Source of the DNA: an uncultured Porphyromonadaceae bacterium
GTDB taxonomy: Bacteria; Bacteroidota; Bacteroidia; Bacteroidales; CAMTPD01
DNA length: 7,171 nucleotides
Assembly (NCBI GenBank): GCA_947074265.1
Contig: CAMTPD010000064.1
Location: 1 to 7,171 of the forward strand
Reading direction: 5' to 3'
The notes beneath the pieces were generated by a model that did not search any database, was not told where the DNA came from, and saw only the letters and a program-made list of their open reading frames with translations. Below, piece after piece: positions 1 to 7,171 of this stretch. Made by a program: the position numbers and the translations under genes. Numbering within the stretch: the first letter of the stretch is position 1; the number at the start of each line of letters is the position of its first letter.

Positions 1-996
1 GTGGGTGCGACTGAGGCTCCGCAGGCTATCATCTCTTCTTTCCTAGGTACGCAGGTGTCTACGATCTTGGATGCATTCGAGACGTCAAGTATCAAGGATG
101 CGATTATCGTAGATGATAAAAAGGGCTTGAAGTTGGGTGTTGGTCAGATTCCGGAACTGCTTCTTGATAATACGGATCGCAATCGTACGTCTCCTTTTGC
201 CTTTACAGGTAATCGCTTCGAATTTAGAGCGGTGGGTTCGTCGGCCAACTGTGCCGAAGCGATGATTGCGTTGAATACGGCTGTAGCATATCAACTGAAC
301 AACTTCATGACTGAGATTGAATTGTTGATTGCCGGTGGTGTATCGAAACAAGAGGCTATCTTCTCTGTTCTGAAAAGCTACATCAAGGAGTCGAAACCGA
401 TTCGTTTTGATGGTAACGGATACAGCGATGCTTGGAAGGTTGAGGCCAAAGCTCGCGGTCTTGACTGCGAAACAAGTGTGCCATTGCAATACGATGCTTA
501 TATGAGCAAACAGACAATGGATATGTTTAAGCAAACGGGTGTGCTTTCTGAAGTAGAACTACATGCTCGTAGCGAGGTGAAATGGGAGATTTATGCGAAG
601 AAGATTCAGATCGAATCGCGTGTGTTGGGTGATTTGTCGCTCAATCACATCATTCCTGTGGGTATTCAGTACCAATCGAGCTTGCTTGAAAATGTGACTC
701 GTCTAAAAGAATTGATGGGACACAGTGAATACAAGACGATGGCTGCCGAGCCACTTCGCCTGATTGTTAAGATTTCGGAGCACGTAAACGCTGTAAATGC
801 GTTGGTGCATGAGATGGTAGATCAGCGCAAGGCTGCTAATATCATTGAAGATGCTCGTGAAAAGGCTATCGCTTACCACGATCACGTTGCTCCTTACTTG
901 GATAAAATTCGATATCACATCGATAAATTGGAATTGATGGTCGACAATCAAATGTGGCCTCTTCCAAAATATAGAGAATTATTATTTATTCGCTAA
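1..996 (+). CDS. glnN: Type III glutamine synthetase (GSIII), C-terminal part, cut by the left edge
   Basis: This cytoplasmic enzyme makes glutamine from glutamate, ammonia and ATP. Only the last 331 residues are present; GSIII proteins are about 700-730 residues, so the first codon (GTG) is an internal valine and not a start. Recognisable pieces, in visible numbering, are GATEAPQAIISSFLG at residues 2-16, which matches the GSIII form of the catalytic-core GANEAP segment, and FTGNRFEFRAVGSS at about 68-81, the conserved arginine-bearing segment at the end of the GS catalytic domain. The long helical C-terminal extension specific to GSIII follows, with LGDLSLNHIIPV at 209-220 and the characteristic ending WPLPKYRELLF. 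The frame is open to TAA at 994-996, with no damage seen. A hairpin terminator lies about 20 bases downstream, followed by gltB and gltD, which use its product glutamine. The family call is firm. The symbol glnN is the usual one for GSIII. Confidence 0.95.
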   Translation: MGATEAPQAIISSFLGTQVSTILDAFETSSIKDAIIVDDKKGLKLGVGQIPELLLDNTDRNRTSPFAFTGNRFEFRAVGSSANCAEAMIALNTAVAYQLNNFMTEIELLIAGGVSKQEAIFSVLKSYIKESKPIRFDGNGYSDAWKVEAKARGLDCETSVPLQYDAYMSKQTMDMFKQTGVLSEVELHARSEVKWEIYAKKIQIESRVLGDLSLNHIIPVGIQYQSSLLENVTRLKELMGHSEYKTMAAEPLRLIVKISEHVNAVNALVHEMVDQRKAANIIEDAREKAIAYHDHVAPYLDKIRYHIDKLELMVDNQMWPLPKYRELLFIR

Positions 997-1017
997 ATTG
1001 GGTTGTTAAATGACAAA

Positions 1018-1060
1018 AGGAAGTCTTGGTGTGAGAGACATCGGGCTTCCTGCTTTTTTC
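1018..1060 (+). terminator. Rho-independent terminator (or attenuator) between glnN and gltB
   Basis: The left arm at 1018-1032 (AGGAAGTCTTGGTGT) pairs with the right arm at 1038-1051 (ACATCGGGCTTCCT) around a five-base loop, GAGAG. The stem is about 14 pairs including several G-U pairs, with one bulged T in the left arm. A run of six T follows at 1054-1059, and an A-rich stretch precedes it. This is a classic intrinsic terminator shape at the right distance from the glnN stop codon. It lies only 27 bases before the gltB start, so it could also act as a partial terminator or attenuator inside a longer glnN-gltB-gltD transcript. The structure was paired by eye and no folding energy was computed. 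Confidence 0.85.
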
Positions 1061-1086
1061 TAATTACAAAATATACTACACATACA

Positions 1087-1146
1087 ATGAGAAATTTAAT
1101 TCCGGAAGCACAAGGACTTTATAGTCCATCACATGAGCATGATGCT
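1087..1146 (+). other. Predicted GltB propeptide, removed to expose Cys21
   Basis: Residues 1-20 of GltB precede the cysteine of the ACGVG motif. In known bacterial GltB proteins, a short leader is cleaved so that this cysteine becomes the N-terminal nucleophile of the Ntn-type amidotransferase domain. The cleavage here is inferred from that family rule; the sequence shows only the conserved cysteine at position 21 and a leader with no features of a secretion signal. Confidence 0.75.
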
Positions 1147-4100
1147 TGTGGGGTGGGGATGGTCCTTAATATATATGGTCAGAAATCGCACGAGATTGTA
1201 GAGAATGGATTGAGCATTCTTGAGAATATGACACACCGCGGCGCTGAAGGAGCCGATAGTAAGACCGGCGATGGTGCCGGAATCATGGTTCAGATCCCAC
1301 ACGAATTTATCTTGTTACAAGGTATTGCTGTGCCCGAGAAGGGTCGTTATGGTACCGGACTTGTTTTTCTTCCGAAGGATAATGACGAGGCCAATGCTTG
1401 TATGGCGCTACTCGAAGCTACAATTAAGGAGGCTTCGCTTACACTGCTTGCTGTGAGGGATGTTCCGGTTTGCAGCGAAATTCTTGGTATTGACTCGGGT
1501 AAAAACGAGCCGCAAATAAAACAAATATTTGTATCGGGTAGTGTTGCGCCCGAAGAACTTGAACTTGCTCTCTATATCTTGCGAAAGAAGGTAGAGAAGG
1601 CTGCGCTGGAGTTGGATATTACACAACGTCGTAGTTTTTATATTGTGAGTCTTTCTACGCAACGTATGATTTACAAAGGGATGCTTTCGTCTACACAAGT
1701 ACGTCCTTATTTCCCTGATTTATCTCATCCGAACTTTACATCCGGTATCGCATTGGTGCATTCACGCTTTAGTACCAATACGTTTCCGACATGGGACCTT
1801 GCTCAGCCTTTCCGTCTGATTGGGCACAATGGTGAGATCAATACGATCAGAGGAAACCGTTTGTGGATGGAAGCTCGCGAAACGGTATTGAAGTCGAACC
1901 GTCTGGGGGATATTGCTGAGCTATGGCCGGTGGTGCAACCTGCGATGAGTGATAGTGCTTCGCTTGATAATGTGCTTGAATTCTTGGTAATGTCGGGGAT
2001 GTCATTGCCACATGCTTTGTCGATGTTGATCCCTGAGTCGTGGAATAGCAAGAATCCGATTTCGTCCGAACTGAAGGCTTTCTATGAATATCACAGTGTA
2101 TTGATGGAGCCATGGGACGGACCGGCTACGATTTTGTTTACCGATGGGCGCTATGCCGGAGGTTTGCTCGACCGTAATGGACTGCGTCCTGCTCGTTATA
2201 CGCTTACGACCGATGGCATGATGATCATTGCTTCGGAAACGGGTGTATTGCCTATTGCACCAGAGCGCGTAAAAGAAAAAGGTCGCTTGAAGCCTGGTAA
2301 GATGCTAATGGTAGATACTGCAACGGGTGCGATCTGTTATGATCCGGAACTGAAAGAGGAGCTTGCCGGAGCATTTCCATACAGCGCATGGCTCGAAAAG
2401 AATCGCTTGTTTCTCGACAAGGTTTCGTCGGGACGTAGCGTAAAGTATACCGTAGCCGATTATGAAAAGCTACTACACACCTACGGTTACTTTAAGGAGG
2501 ATATTCAACGCTCAATCATCCCAATGGCTGCCGAAGGTAAAGAGCCTATCTCATCGATGGGTAGCGATACGCCTGTGGCTGTGTTGTCGCACAAACCTCA
2601 GCGTTTGTTCAATTACTTCCGTCAGTTGTTTGCACAAGTTACCAATCCGCCTATCGACCCTATTCGCGAGGAGTTGGTAATGTCGCTTAGCAGTTATATC
2701 GGTTCTATCCACACAAACATGCTCGAACCGATGCCTGAGCACTGTAAAATGATTAAGCTGAATTCGCCGATCATTACAAATGTAGAATTTGACCTGATGG
2801 TCAATTTGAAATACAAAGGCTTTAGTTGTTGTACGTTGCCAATGGTATTCAAATACGACGAACAAAACAACAGCCTACAGGATGCCCTTGACGCTCTTTG
2901 TGCCGATGCCGAAGCAGCCGTAGATGAAGGTGTAAACTTTATCGTGCTTAGCGACAGAGGAATTGATGCTACCCATGCACCTATACCGTCGTTGCTTGCT
3001 GTTGCTGCCGTGCATCACCACCTTATCTCTACACGCAAACGCGTGCAAACTGCTATTGTGGTAGAAACTGCCGAACCGAGAGAGGTGATGCATTTTGCAT
3101 TGCTTGCCGGATTTGGCGCAAACGCAATCAATCCTTATTTGGCATTTGCCGTGATTGACAATGTGGTGAAGAACCGCGAGATTCAACTCGACTATGCTAC
3201 TGCTGAGAAGAACTATATCAAATCGGTAAATAAAGGACTGCTTAAGGTGTTCTCGAAAATGGGTATCTCTACGCTGCGTAGTTACTGTGGTGCTCAGATA
3301 TTCGAGGCTGTGGGTATTGGTAGTAGTGTGCTCGACAAGTATTTCAAAGGAATTGCTTCGAAGATCGAAGGTTTGGAAATTGTCGACATTGCTCATGAGG
3401 CTTGTATTCCGCACTACGAAGCATTTGCTCAAGGCGAATCCAATTCTGCCGATACGTTCCAAGGTGTATTTGCTTGGCGCAAAGACGGAGAGTTTCACGC
3501 TTGGAATCCGGAGACGATTTCTACGCTTCAGTTGGCTACCCGCCTTGGTAGCTACAAGAAGTTTAAGGAGTATACGGCTTCGGTAGATAATAAAAAAGAA
3601 AAATCATTTATCAGAGACTTCCTTACGTTCGATGCCAATCCAATACCGGTAGAGGAAGTTGAGAGCGTAGAGTCGATAACAAAACGCTTCTGTACGGGAG
3701 CTATGTCGTACGGATCGATCAGTCGCGAAGCTCATGAGGCTATGGCGATTGCAATGAATGCCATCGGAGGAAAAAGCAATAACGGTGAAGGTGGTGAAGA
3801 TCCGGAGCGTTTTAATAAAAGAGAAGACGGGTATAGCGCACGCACTGCAATCAAGCAGGTTGCATCGGGCCGAATTGGCGTGACGACAGAGTATCTGGTA
3901 AATGCAGATGAAATACAAATCAAAGTAGCACAAGGTGCTAAACCGGGAGAGGGAGGTCAGCTGCCGGGTTATAAAGTAGATAAGATCATTGCTAAGACAC
4001 GTCACTCTATACCGGGTATCTCGCTGATCTCGCCACCTCCTCACCACGATATTTATTCGATCGAAGACTTGGCTCAGCTGATCTACGATCTTAAGAACGT

Positions 4101-5598
4101 AAACCCTCGTGCACGTATCAGCGTAAAACTGGTGTCTGAATCGGGTGTAGGTACCATTGCTGCGGGTGTGGCAAAGGCCAAAGCCGATATGATTCTGATA
4201 AGCGGTTGTGAAGGTGGAACGGGTGCAAGTCCGTCGAGCTCGATCAAGCATGCGGGATTGCCGTTGGAAATCGGACTAGCCGAAACACAACAAACGTTGG
4301 TTCTTAACAACCTACGGGGAGTGGTTCGCCTGCAAGCCGATGGTCAGCTTAAGACCGGCCGCGATATCATTATCGCTGCTTTATTAGGAGCCGAAGAGTA
4401 CGGTTTCTCTACCAGTGCGCTGATTGTATTGGGTTGTGTGATGATGCGTAAGTGTCACCTCAATACGTGTCCGGTTGGTGTAGCAACACAAGATGAAGAA
4501 CTGCGTCGTCGCTTTGTAGGACGTTCAGAATACTTGATCAACTTCTTCCGTTATTTGGCAGAAGAGGTGAGAGAGTATCTTGCAGAGATGGGCTTTAGAA
4601 GTCTGGACGAGATTGTAGGACGTAGCGAACTACTATGCGTGAAAGACGAAAAACGTGAAGGCAAACAAGCAAAACTTGATTTCTCTCGCTTGATTTATCG
4701 CCCGGACGTACCGGCAGACTATGCTATACGAAACATCAAAGCGCAGCATCATGCCATTGATGAGGTGCGCGACAGAGAGCTGATCTCTTTATCGGCTTCG
4801 GTTGTTGCCGGAGAGGTTGATAAGGTTGAGATCTCACGTGATATCTGCAATACCGATCGTTCGGTAGGCGCAATGCTTTCGGGTGTAATTGCTACGAAGT
4901 ATGGAAACGAAGGATTGGCCGAAGACTCGATTGTTTGTCGCTTCAACGGTTCTGCCGGACAAAGCTTTGGTGCTTTCCTTTCGAAAGGGGTTACCTTCTG
5001 TCTCGAAGGAGATGCGAACGACTACCTGGGTAAAGGCTTGGCAGGAGGTAAGATTACGGTAGTACCATCCCCTCAATCTACGTTTGCTGCCGATAAGAAT
5101 ATCATAGCCGGCAATACGTTGCTATACGGAGCTACATCGGGACGTGTCTTTATTTCGGGTCAGGCCGGAGAGCGTTTTTGTGTGCGTAATAGTGGCGCAA
5201 TTGCTGTGGTAGAAGGTGCCGGCGATCACTGCTGTGAATACATGACAGGCGGAAAGGTTGTAGTGCTAGGTCGTACGGGACGCAACTTTGCAGCCGGTAT
5301 GAGTGGAGGCGTTGCATACGTTTATAATCCGGACGGAGACTTCGACTACTTCTGTAATATGGAGATGGTAGAGCTTTCGTTGATTGAGGATTATAGCGAT
5401 AACCGCGAACTGAAATCGCTCGTAGAGGAGCATTATTATGCTACAAACAGCAAACTGGCTAATCGCTTGTTGCAAAATTGGCACGAAGAGGTGCAATACT
5501 TTATCAAAGTAACTCCGATCGAATACAAAAAAGTAATCGAGGAGGAGAAGATTGCAGCTATCAGCAAGAAGATTGCACAAGTAGAGTATGACTATTAA
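1087..5598 (+). CDS. gltB: Glutamate synthase (GOGAT) large subunit, NADPH type
   Basis: The large subunit of GOGAT hydrolyses glutamine and channels the ammonia to 2-oxoglutarate, which is reduced to glutamate on FMN. The product is 1503 residues, close to the roughly 1480-1510 usual for bacterial GltB. Domains in order: a class II (Ntn) amidotransferase with nucleophile Cys21 in HDACGVG, HRG at 50-52, HSRFSTNT at 225-232 and HNGEIN at 247-252; a central domain with DRNGLRPAR at 362-370 and TNPPIDPIRE at 519-528; the FMN barrel with TGAMSYGSIS at 870-879, GEGGEDP at 900-906, KPGEGGQLPG at 952-961 and GCEGGTGASP at 1040-1049; [3Fe-4S] ligands Cys1117, Cys1123 and Cys1128; and a C-terminal beta-helix (GXGXG) domain from about 1250 with GSAGQSFGAF at 1288-1297. 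ATG 1087 is chosen because it places Cys21 behind a short propeptide, as in the family; the upstream TTG at 1003 would translate the terminator. No Shine-Dalgarno is visible. gltD follows after 21 bases. Confidence 0.98.
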   Translation: MRNLIPEAQGLYSPSHEHDACGVGMVLNIYGQKSHEIVENGLSILENMTHRGAEGADSKTGDGAGIMVQIPHEFILLQGIAVPEKGRYGTGLVFLPKDNDEANACMALLEATIKEASLTLLAVRDVPVCSEILGIDSGKNEPQIKQIFVSGSVAPEELELALYILRKKVEKAALELDITQRRSFYIVSLSTQRMIYKGMLSSTQVRPYFPDLSHPNFTSGIALVHSRFSTNTFPTWDLAQPFRLIGHNGEINTIRGNRLWMEARETVLKSNRLGDIAELWPVVQPAMSDSASLDNVLEFLVMSGMSLPHALSMLIPESWNSKNPISSELKAFYEYHSVLMEPWDGPATILFTDGRYAGGLLDRNGLRPARYTLTTDGMMIIASETGVLPIAPERVKEKGRLKPGKMLMVDTATGAICYDPELKEELAGAFPYSAWLEKNRLFLDKVSSGRSVKYTVADYEKLLHTYGYFKEDIQRSIIPMAAEGKEPISSMGSDTPVAVLSHKPQRLFNYFRQLFAQVTNPPIDPIREELVMSLSSYIGSIHTNMLEPMPEHCKMIKLNSPIITNVEFDLMVNLKYKGFSCCTLPMVFKYDEQNNSLQDALDALCADAEAAVDEGVNFIVLSDRGIDATHAPIPSLLAVAAVHHHLISTRKRVQTAIVVETAEPREVMHFALLAGFGANAINPYLAFAVIDNVVKNREIQLDYATAEKNYIKSVNKGLLKVFSKMGISTLRSYCGAQIFEAVGIGSSVLDKYFKGIASKIEGLEIVDIAHEACIPHYEAFAQGESNSADTFQGVFAWRKDGEFHAWNPETISTLQLATRLGSYKKFKEYTASVDNKKEKSFIRDFLTFDANPIPVEEVESVESITKRFCTGAMSYGSISREAHEAMAIAMNAIGGKSNNGEGGEDPERFNKREDGYSARTAIKQVASGRIGVTTEYLVNADEIQIKVAQGAKPGEGGQLPGYKVDKIIAKTRHSIPGISLISPPPHHDIYSIEDLAQLIYDLKNVNPRARISVKLVSESGVGTIAAGVAKAKADMILISGCEGGTGASPSSSIKHAGLPLEIGLAETQQTLVLNNLRGVVRLQADGQLKTGRDIIIAALLGAEEYGFSTSALIVLGCVMMRKCHLNTCPVGVATQDEELRRRFVGRSEYLINFFRYLAEEVREYLAEMGFRSLDEIVGRSELLCVKDEKREGKQAKLDFSRLIYRPDVPADYAIRNIKAQHHAIDEVRDRELISLSASVVAGEVDKVEISRDICNTDRSVGAMLSGVIATKYGNEGLAEDSIVCRFNGSAGQSFGAFLSKGVTFCLEGDANDYLGKGLAGGKITVVPSPQSTFAADKNIIAGNTLLYGATSGRVFISGQAGERFCVRNSGAIAVVEGAGDHCCEYMTGGKVVVLGRTGRNFAAGMSGGVAYVYNPDGDFDYFCNMEMVELSLIEDYSDNRELKSLVEEHYYATNSKLANRLLQNWHEEVQYFIKVTPIEYKKVIEEEKIAAISKKIAQVEYDY

Positions 5599-5619
5599 CT
5601 TTTAGCAGTATCGTGTATC

Positions 5620-7053
5620 ATGGGAAATCCGAAAGCATTTTTATCTATAAATAGAAAAGAAGCCGGCTACAGACCGGTTCATGAGCGTGTTGCCGACTTC
5701 GGCGAAGTAGAGCAAACGCTAAATAGCGAAGATCGCAAGTTGCAAGCGTCGCGTTGTATGGATTGCGGCGTACCATTCTGTCACTGGGCTTGTCCGTTGG
5801 GCAATCGTATTCCCGAATGGCAAGATCACCTACACAAAGGAGAATGGATCAAAGCAATGCAAATATTGACTTCAACGAACGATTTTCCGGAGTTTACAGG
5901 ACGTATCTGCCCTGCTCTGTGTGAAAAGAGTTGTGTTCTTTCGTTGCAGCAGTCGTCGCTTACCTGTCGTGAAAATGAAGTGGCTATTATCGAGAAGGCC
6001 TTTCTCGAAGGATATATCAAACCTACACCTCCTGCTCTGCGAACAGGCAAGAGGGTAGCCGTAGTTGGCTCGGGACCGGCAGGCCTTACGGTGGCCAATC
6101 GCCTAAATAAGCTCGGACACGAGGTTACGGTATATGAAAAGAATGCCAAATCGGGCGGTTTGCTTCGCTATGGTATTCCTGATTTTAAATTGAATAAGTC
6201 GGTTATCGACAGACGCATCCGCCTGATGGAGGCCGAAGGTGTACAGTTTTGCAACAATCAAGCAATTGGTCACGAGGTGGCTGTAGATACACTGCAAAAG
6301 GAATTTGATGCGGTTTGTTTGGCGATAGGGTCGGAGCATCCACGCGATTTGCAGGTTGCGGGTCGTGAGTTGTCCGGTATTTATCCGGCAATGACTTACT
6401 TGGCCGAGCAGAACAGACTATGCTCAGGTGAATTAGCAGCAAGTGAGCAATCAATCTCGGCAAAAGGCAAACACGTATTGGTGATTGGTGGTGGAGATAC
6501 CGGATCAGACTGTGTAGGAACTGCTATACGTCAGGGAGCTGCATCCGTTACACAAATTGAAATCATGCCTAAGCCGCCTGTGGGTGTAAACGATGCTACA
6601 CCATGGCCTCAGTATCCGAATGTATTGAAGACAAGTTCTTCTCATGCCGAAGGATGCGAGCGTATGTGGAGCAAGAATACGGTGAAGTTTGAAGGTGATG
6701 CTAACGGAAACGTAACATCGGCAACGCTACAAACCGTATCTTGGAGTAAAGGAGAAGATGGTCGTATGCAGATGAGTGCGGTGCAGGGATCAGAAGAGGT
6801 TGTAAAAGCCGATCTTGTATTGTTGGCTCTCGGATTTGTTCACCCAATAAAAGAAGGCGTGATCGAATCGTTGAATCTAACAACAGACAACAGAGGGAAT
6901 ATTGCAACGGACAACAACTTGATGACTTCTGCCGAAGGTGTATTTGCTGCAGGTGATGCCGCAACAGGACAGTCGCTCGTGGTGAAGGCCATAGAACGAG
7001 GTCGCACTGTAGCGCAAACCATCGATGCTTATCTAAAAACCAAAGTAAATTAA
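5620..7053 (+). CDS. gltD: Glutamate synthase (GOGAT) small subunit, NADPH-dependent FAD/Fe-S oxidoreductase
   Basis: GltD takes electrons from NADPH onto FAD and passes them through iron-sulfur clusters to the FMN of GltB; the two act as a cytoplasmic complex. The product is 477 residues, near the usual 470-490. The N-terminal Fe-S domain (about 20-135) carries Cys46, Cys49, Cys54 and Cys58 (CMDCGVPFCHWAC), then Cys97, Cys101 and Cys105 (CPALCEKSC), the pattern for two [4Fe-4S] clusters; I did not assign the eighth ligand. The FAD-binding Rossmann motif GSGPAG is at 150-155, the NADPH-binding motif GGGDTG at 290-295, and the second FAD contact VFAAGDA at 441-447. The start ATG is 21 bases after the gltB stop; it gives the family's normal N-terminus, and no Shine-Dalgarno is visible before it, as is common in Bacteroidota. 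The spacing implies one gltBD transcript. Related proteins such as the dihydropyrimidine dehydrogenase N-terminal subunit share this architecture, but the position beside gltB settles the assignment. Confidence 0.97.
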   Translation: MGNPKAFLSINRKEAGYRPVHERVADFGEVEQTLNSEDRKLQASRCMDCGVPFCHWACPLGNRIPEWQDHLHKGEWIKAMQILTSTNDFPEFTGRICPALCEKSCVLSLQQSSLTCRENEVAIIEKAFLEGYIKPTPPALRTGKRVAVVGSGPAGLTVANRLNKLGHEVTVYEKNAKSGGLLRYGIPDFKLNKSVIDRRIRLMEAEGVQFCNNQAIGHEVAVDTLQKEFDAVCLAIGSEHPRDLQVAGRELSGIYPAMTYLAEQNRLCSGELAASEQSISAKGKHVLVIGGGDTGSDCVGTAIRQGAASVTQIEIMPKPPVGVNDATPWPQYPNVLKTSSSHAEGCERMWSKNTVKFEGDANGNVTSATLQTVSWSKGEDGRMQMSAVQGSEEVVKADLVLLALGFVHPIKEGVIESLNLTTDNRGNIATDNNLMTSAEGVFAAGDAATGQSLVVKAIERGRTVAQTIDAYLKTKVN

Positions 7054-7068
7054 TCAGCAAAATAGCAG

Positions 7069-7125
7069 AGACAGACAACCATACCGTATTTAATGCCATA
7101 ATTCCTCTACGGTAGGTTGCTGTCT
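7069..7125 (+). terminator. Long inverted repeat after gltD, possible transcription terminator
   Basis: The left arm at 7069-7088 pairs with the right arm at 7108-7125: AGACAG with CTGTCT, CAACC with GGTTG, and TACCGTA with TACGGTA. That is 18 Watson-Crick pairs interrupted only by two single bulged A residues (7075 and 7081), around a 19-base AT-rich loop. It starts 15 bases after the gltD stop, so ending the gltBD transcript is the simplest role. However, no T-run follows on the + strand (the next bases are ATAGCTGTTGTTACG). Read on the - strand, the stem is followed a few bases later by TATTTT, so it might instead, or also, end a convergent gene lying beyond the window. The pairing is clear; the function is uncertain. 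Confidence 0.5.
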
Positions 7126-7171
7126 ATAGCTGTTGTTACGATAAATAAAAAGGGATATCTTACGAATATTT

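Noticed and set aside
1..3. GTG at the first base as a start codon for the first gene
   Set aside because: The sequence is conserved GSIII catalytic core from the very first residues, and the family is about twice as long as the visible part. The gene simply runs in from the left.
85..534. 149-codon open frame on the - strand inside glnN
   Set aside because: It is opposite conserved GSIII sequence, with no recognisable product and no support for its own start.
1072..1077. TATACT resembling a sigma70 -10 box just before gltB
   Set aside because: Bacteroidota mainly use a TAnnTTTG -7 element. This box would give an almost leaderless transcript, its -35 region would fall in the terminator stem, and a six-base AT-rich match is expected by chance.
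1003..1086. TTG at 1003 as an upstream in-frame start for gltB, adding 28 residues
   Set aside because: The added residues are the translation of the terminator hairpin and T-tract and do not resemble a GltB leader. ATG 1087 gives the expected short propeptide before the catalytic cysteine.
2875..3498. 207-codon open frame on the - strand inside gltB
   Set aside because: It lies fully inside conserved gltB coding sequence, its translation has no recognisable motif, and such open frames arise from the codon bias of the true gene.
3604..4251. 215-codon open frame on the - strand opposite the FMN domain of gltB
   Set aside because: The + strand here encodes highly conserved FMN-binding motifs. 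The antisense translation is rich in Cys, Arg and Thr and shows no family resemblance, so it is a shadow frame.
7141..7171. AAAAAGGG and the AT-rich tail as a ribosome site or promoter of the next gene
   Set aside because: No start codon with a following open frame and no complete promoter element is visible before the window ends.

Overview
The window is a compact nitrogen-assimilation locus, with every gene on the + strand. It holds the 3' half of a type III glutamine synthetase gene (glnN, cut by the left edge), a complete glutamate synthase large-subunit gene (gltB) and a complete small-subunit gene (gltD). About 118 bases of non-coding sequence follow.

Type III glutamine synthetase beside an NADPH-type GOGAT pair, the lack of Shine-Dalgarno sequences before gltB and gltD, and moderate GC with A-rich upstream regions all suggest a member of the Bacteroidota, probably Bacteroidales. 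This is inference from gene family and gene style; the genus cannot be fixed from these genes alone.

Layout: 1-996 encodes the C-terminal 331 residues of GSIII. Positions 997-1086 form a 90-base intergenic region holding a strong hairpin followed by a T-tract. gltB runs 1087-5598 (1503 aa) and gltD runs 5620-7053 (477 aa), separated by 21 bases and almost certainly co-transcribed. Positions 7054-7171 are non-coding and contain a long, nearly perfect inverted repeat (7069-7125) with no following T-run on the + strand.

The three products form one cycle. Glutamine synthetase fixes ammonia onto glutamate, giving glutamine at the cost of ATP. GltB/GltD then transfers the glutamine amide to 2-oxoglutarate using NADPH, giving two glutamates. 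Both GOGAT reading frames look intact, with all the main catalytic and cofactor motifs in place. I found no sign of mobile elements, CRISPR, RNA genes or an undescribed system. The points most worth checking are the two hairpins, especially the one between glnN and gltB, which leaves very little room for a separate gltB promoter.
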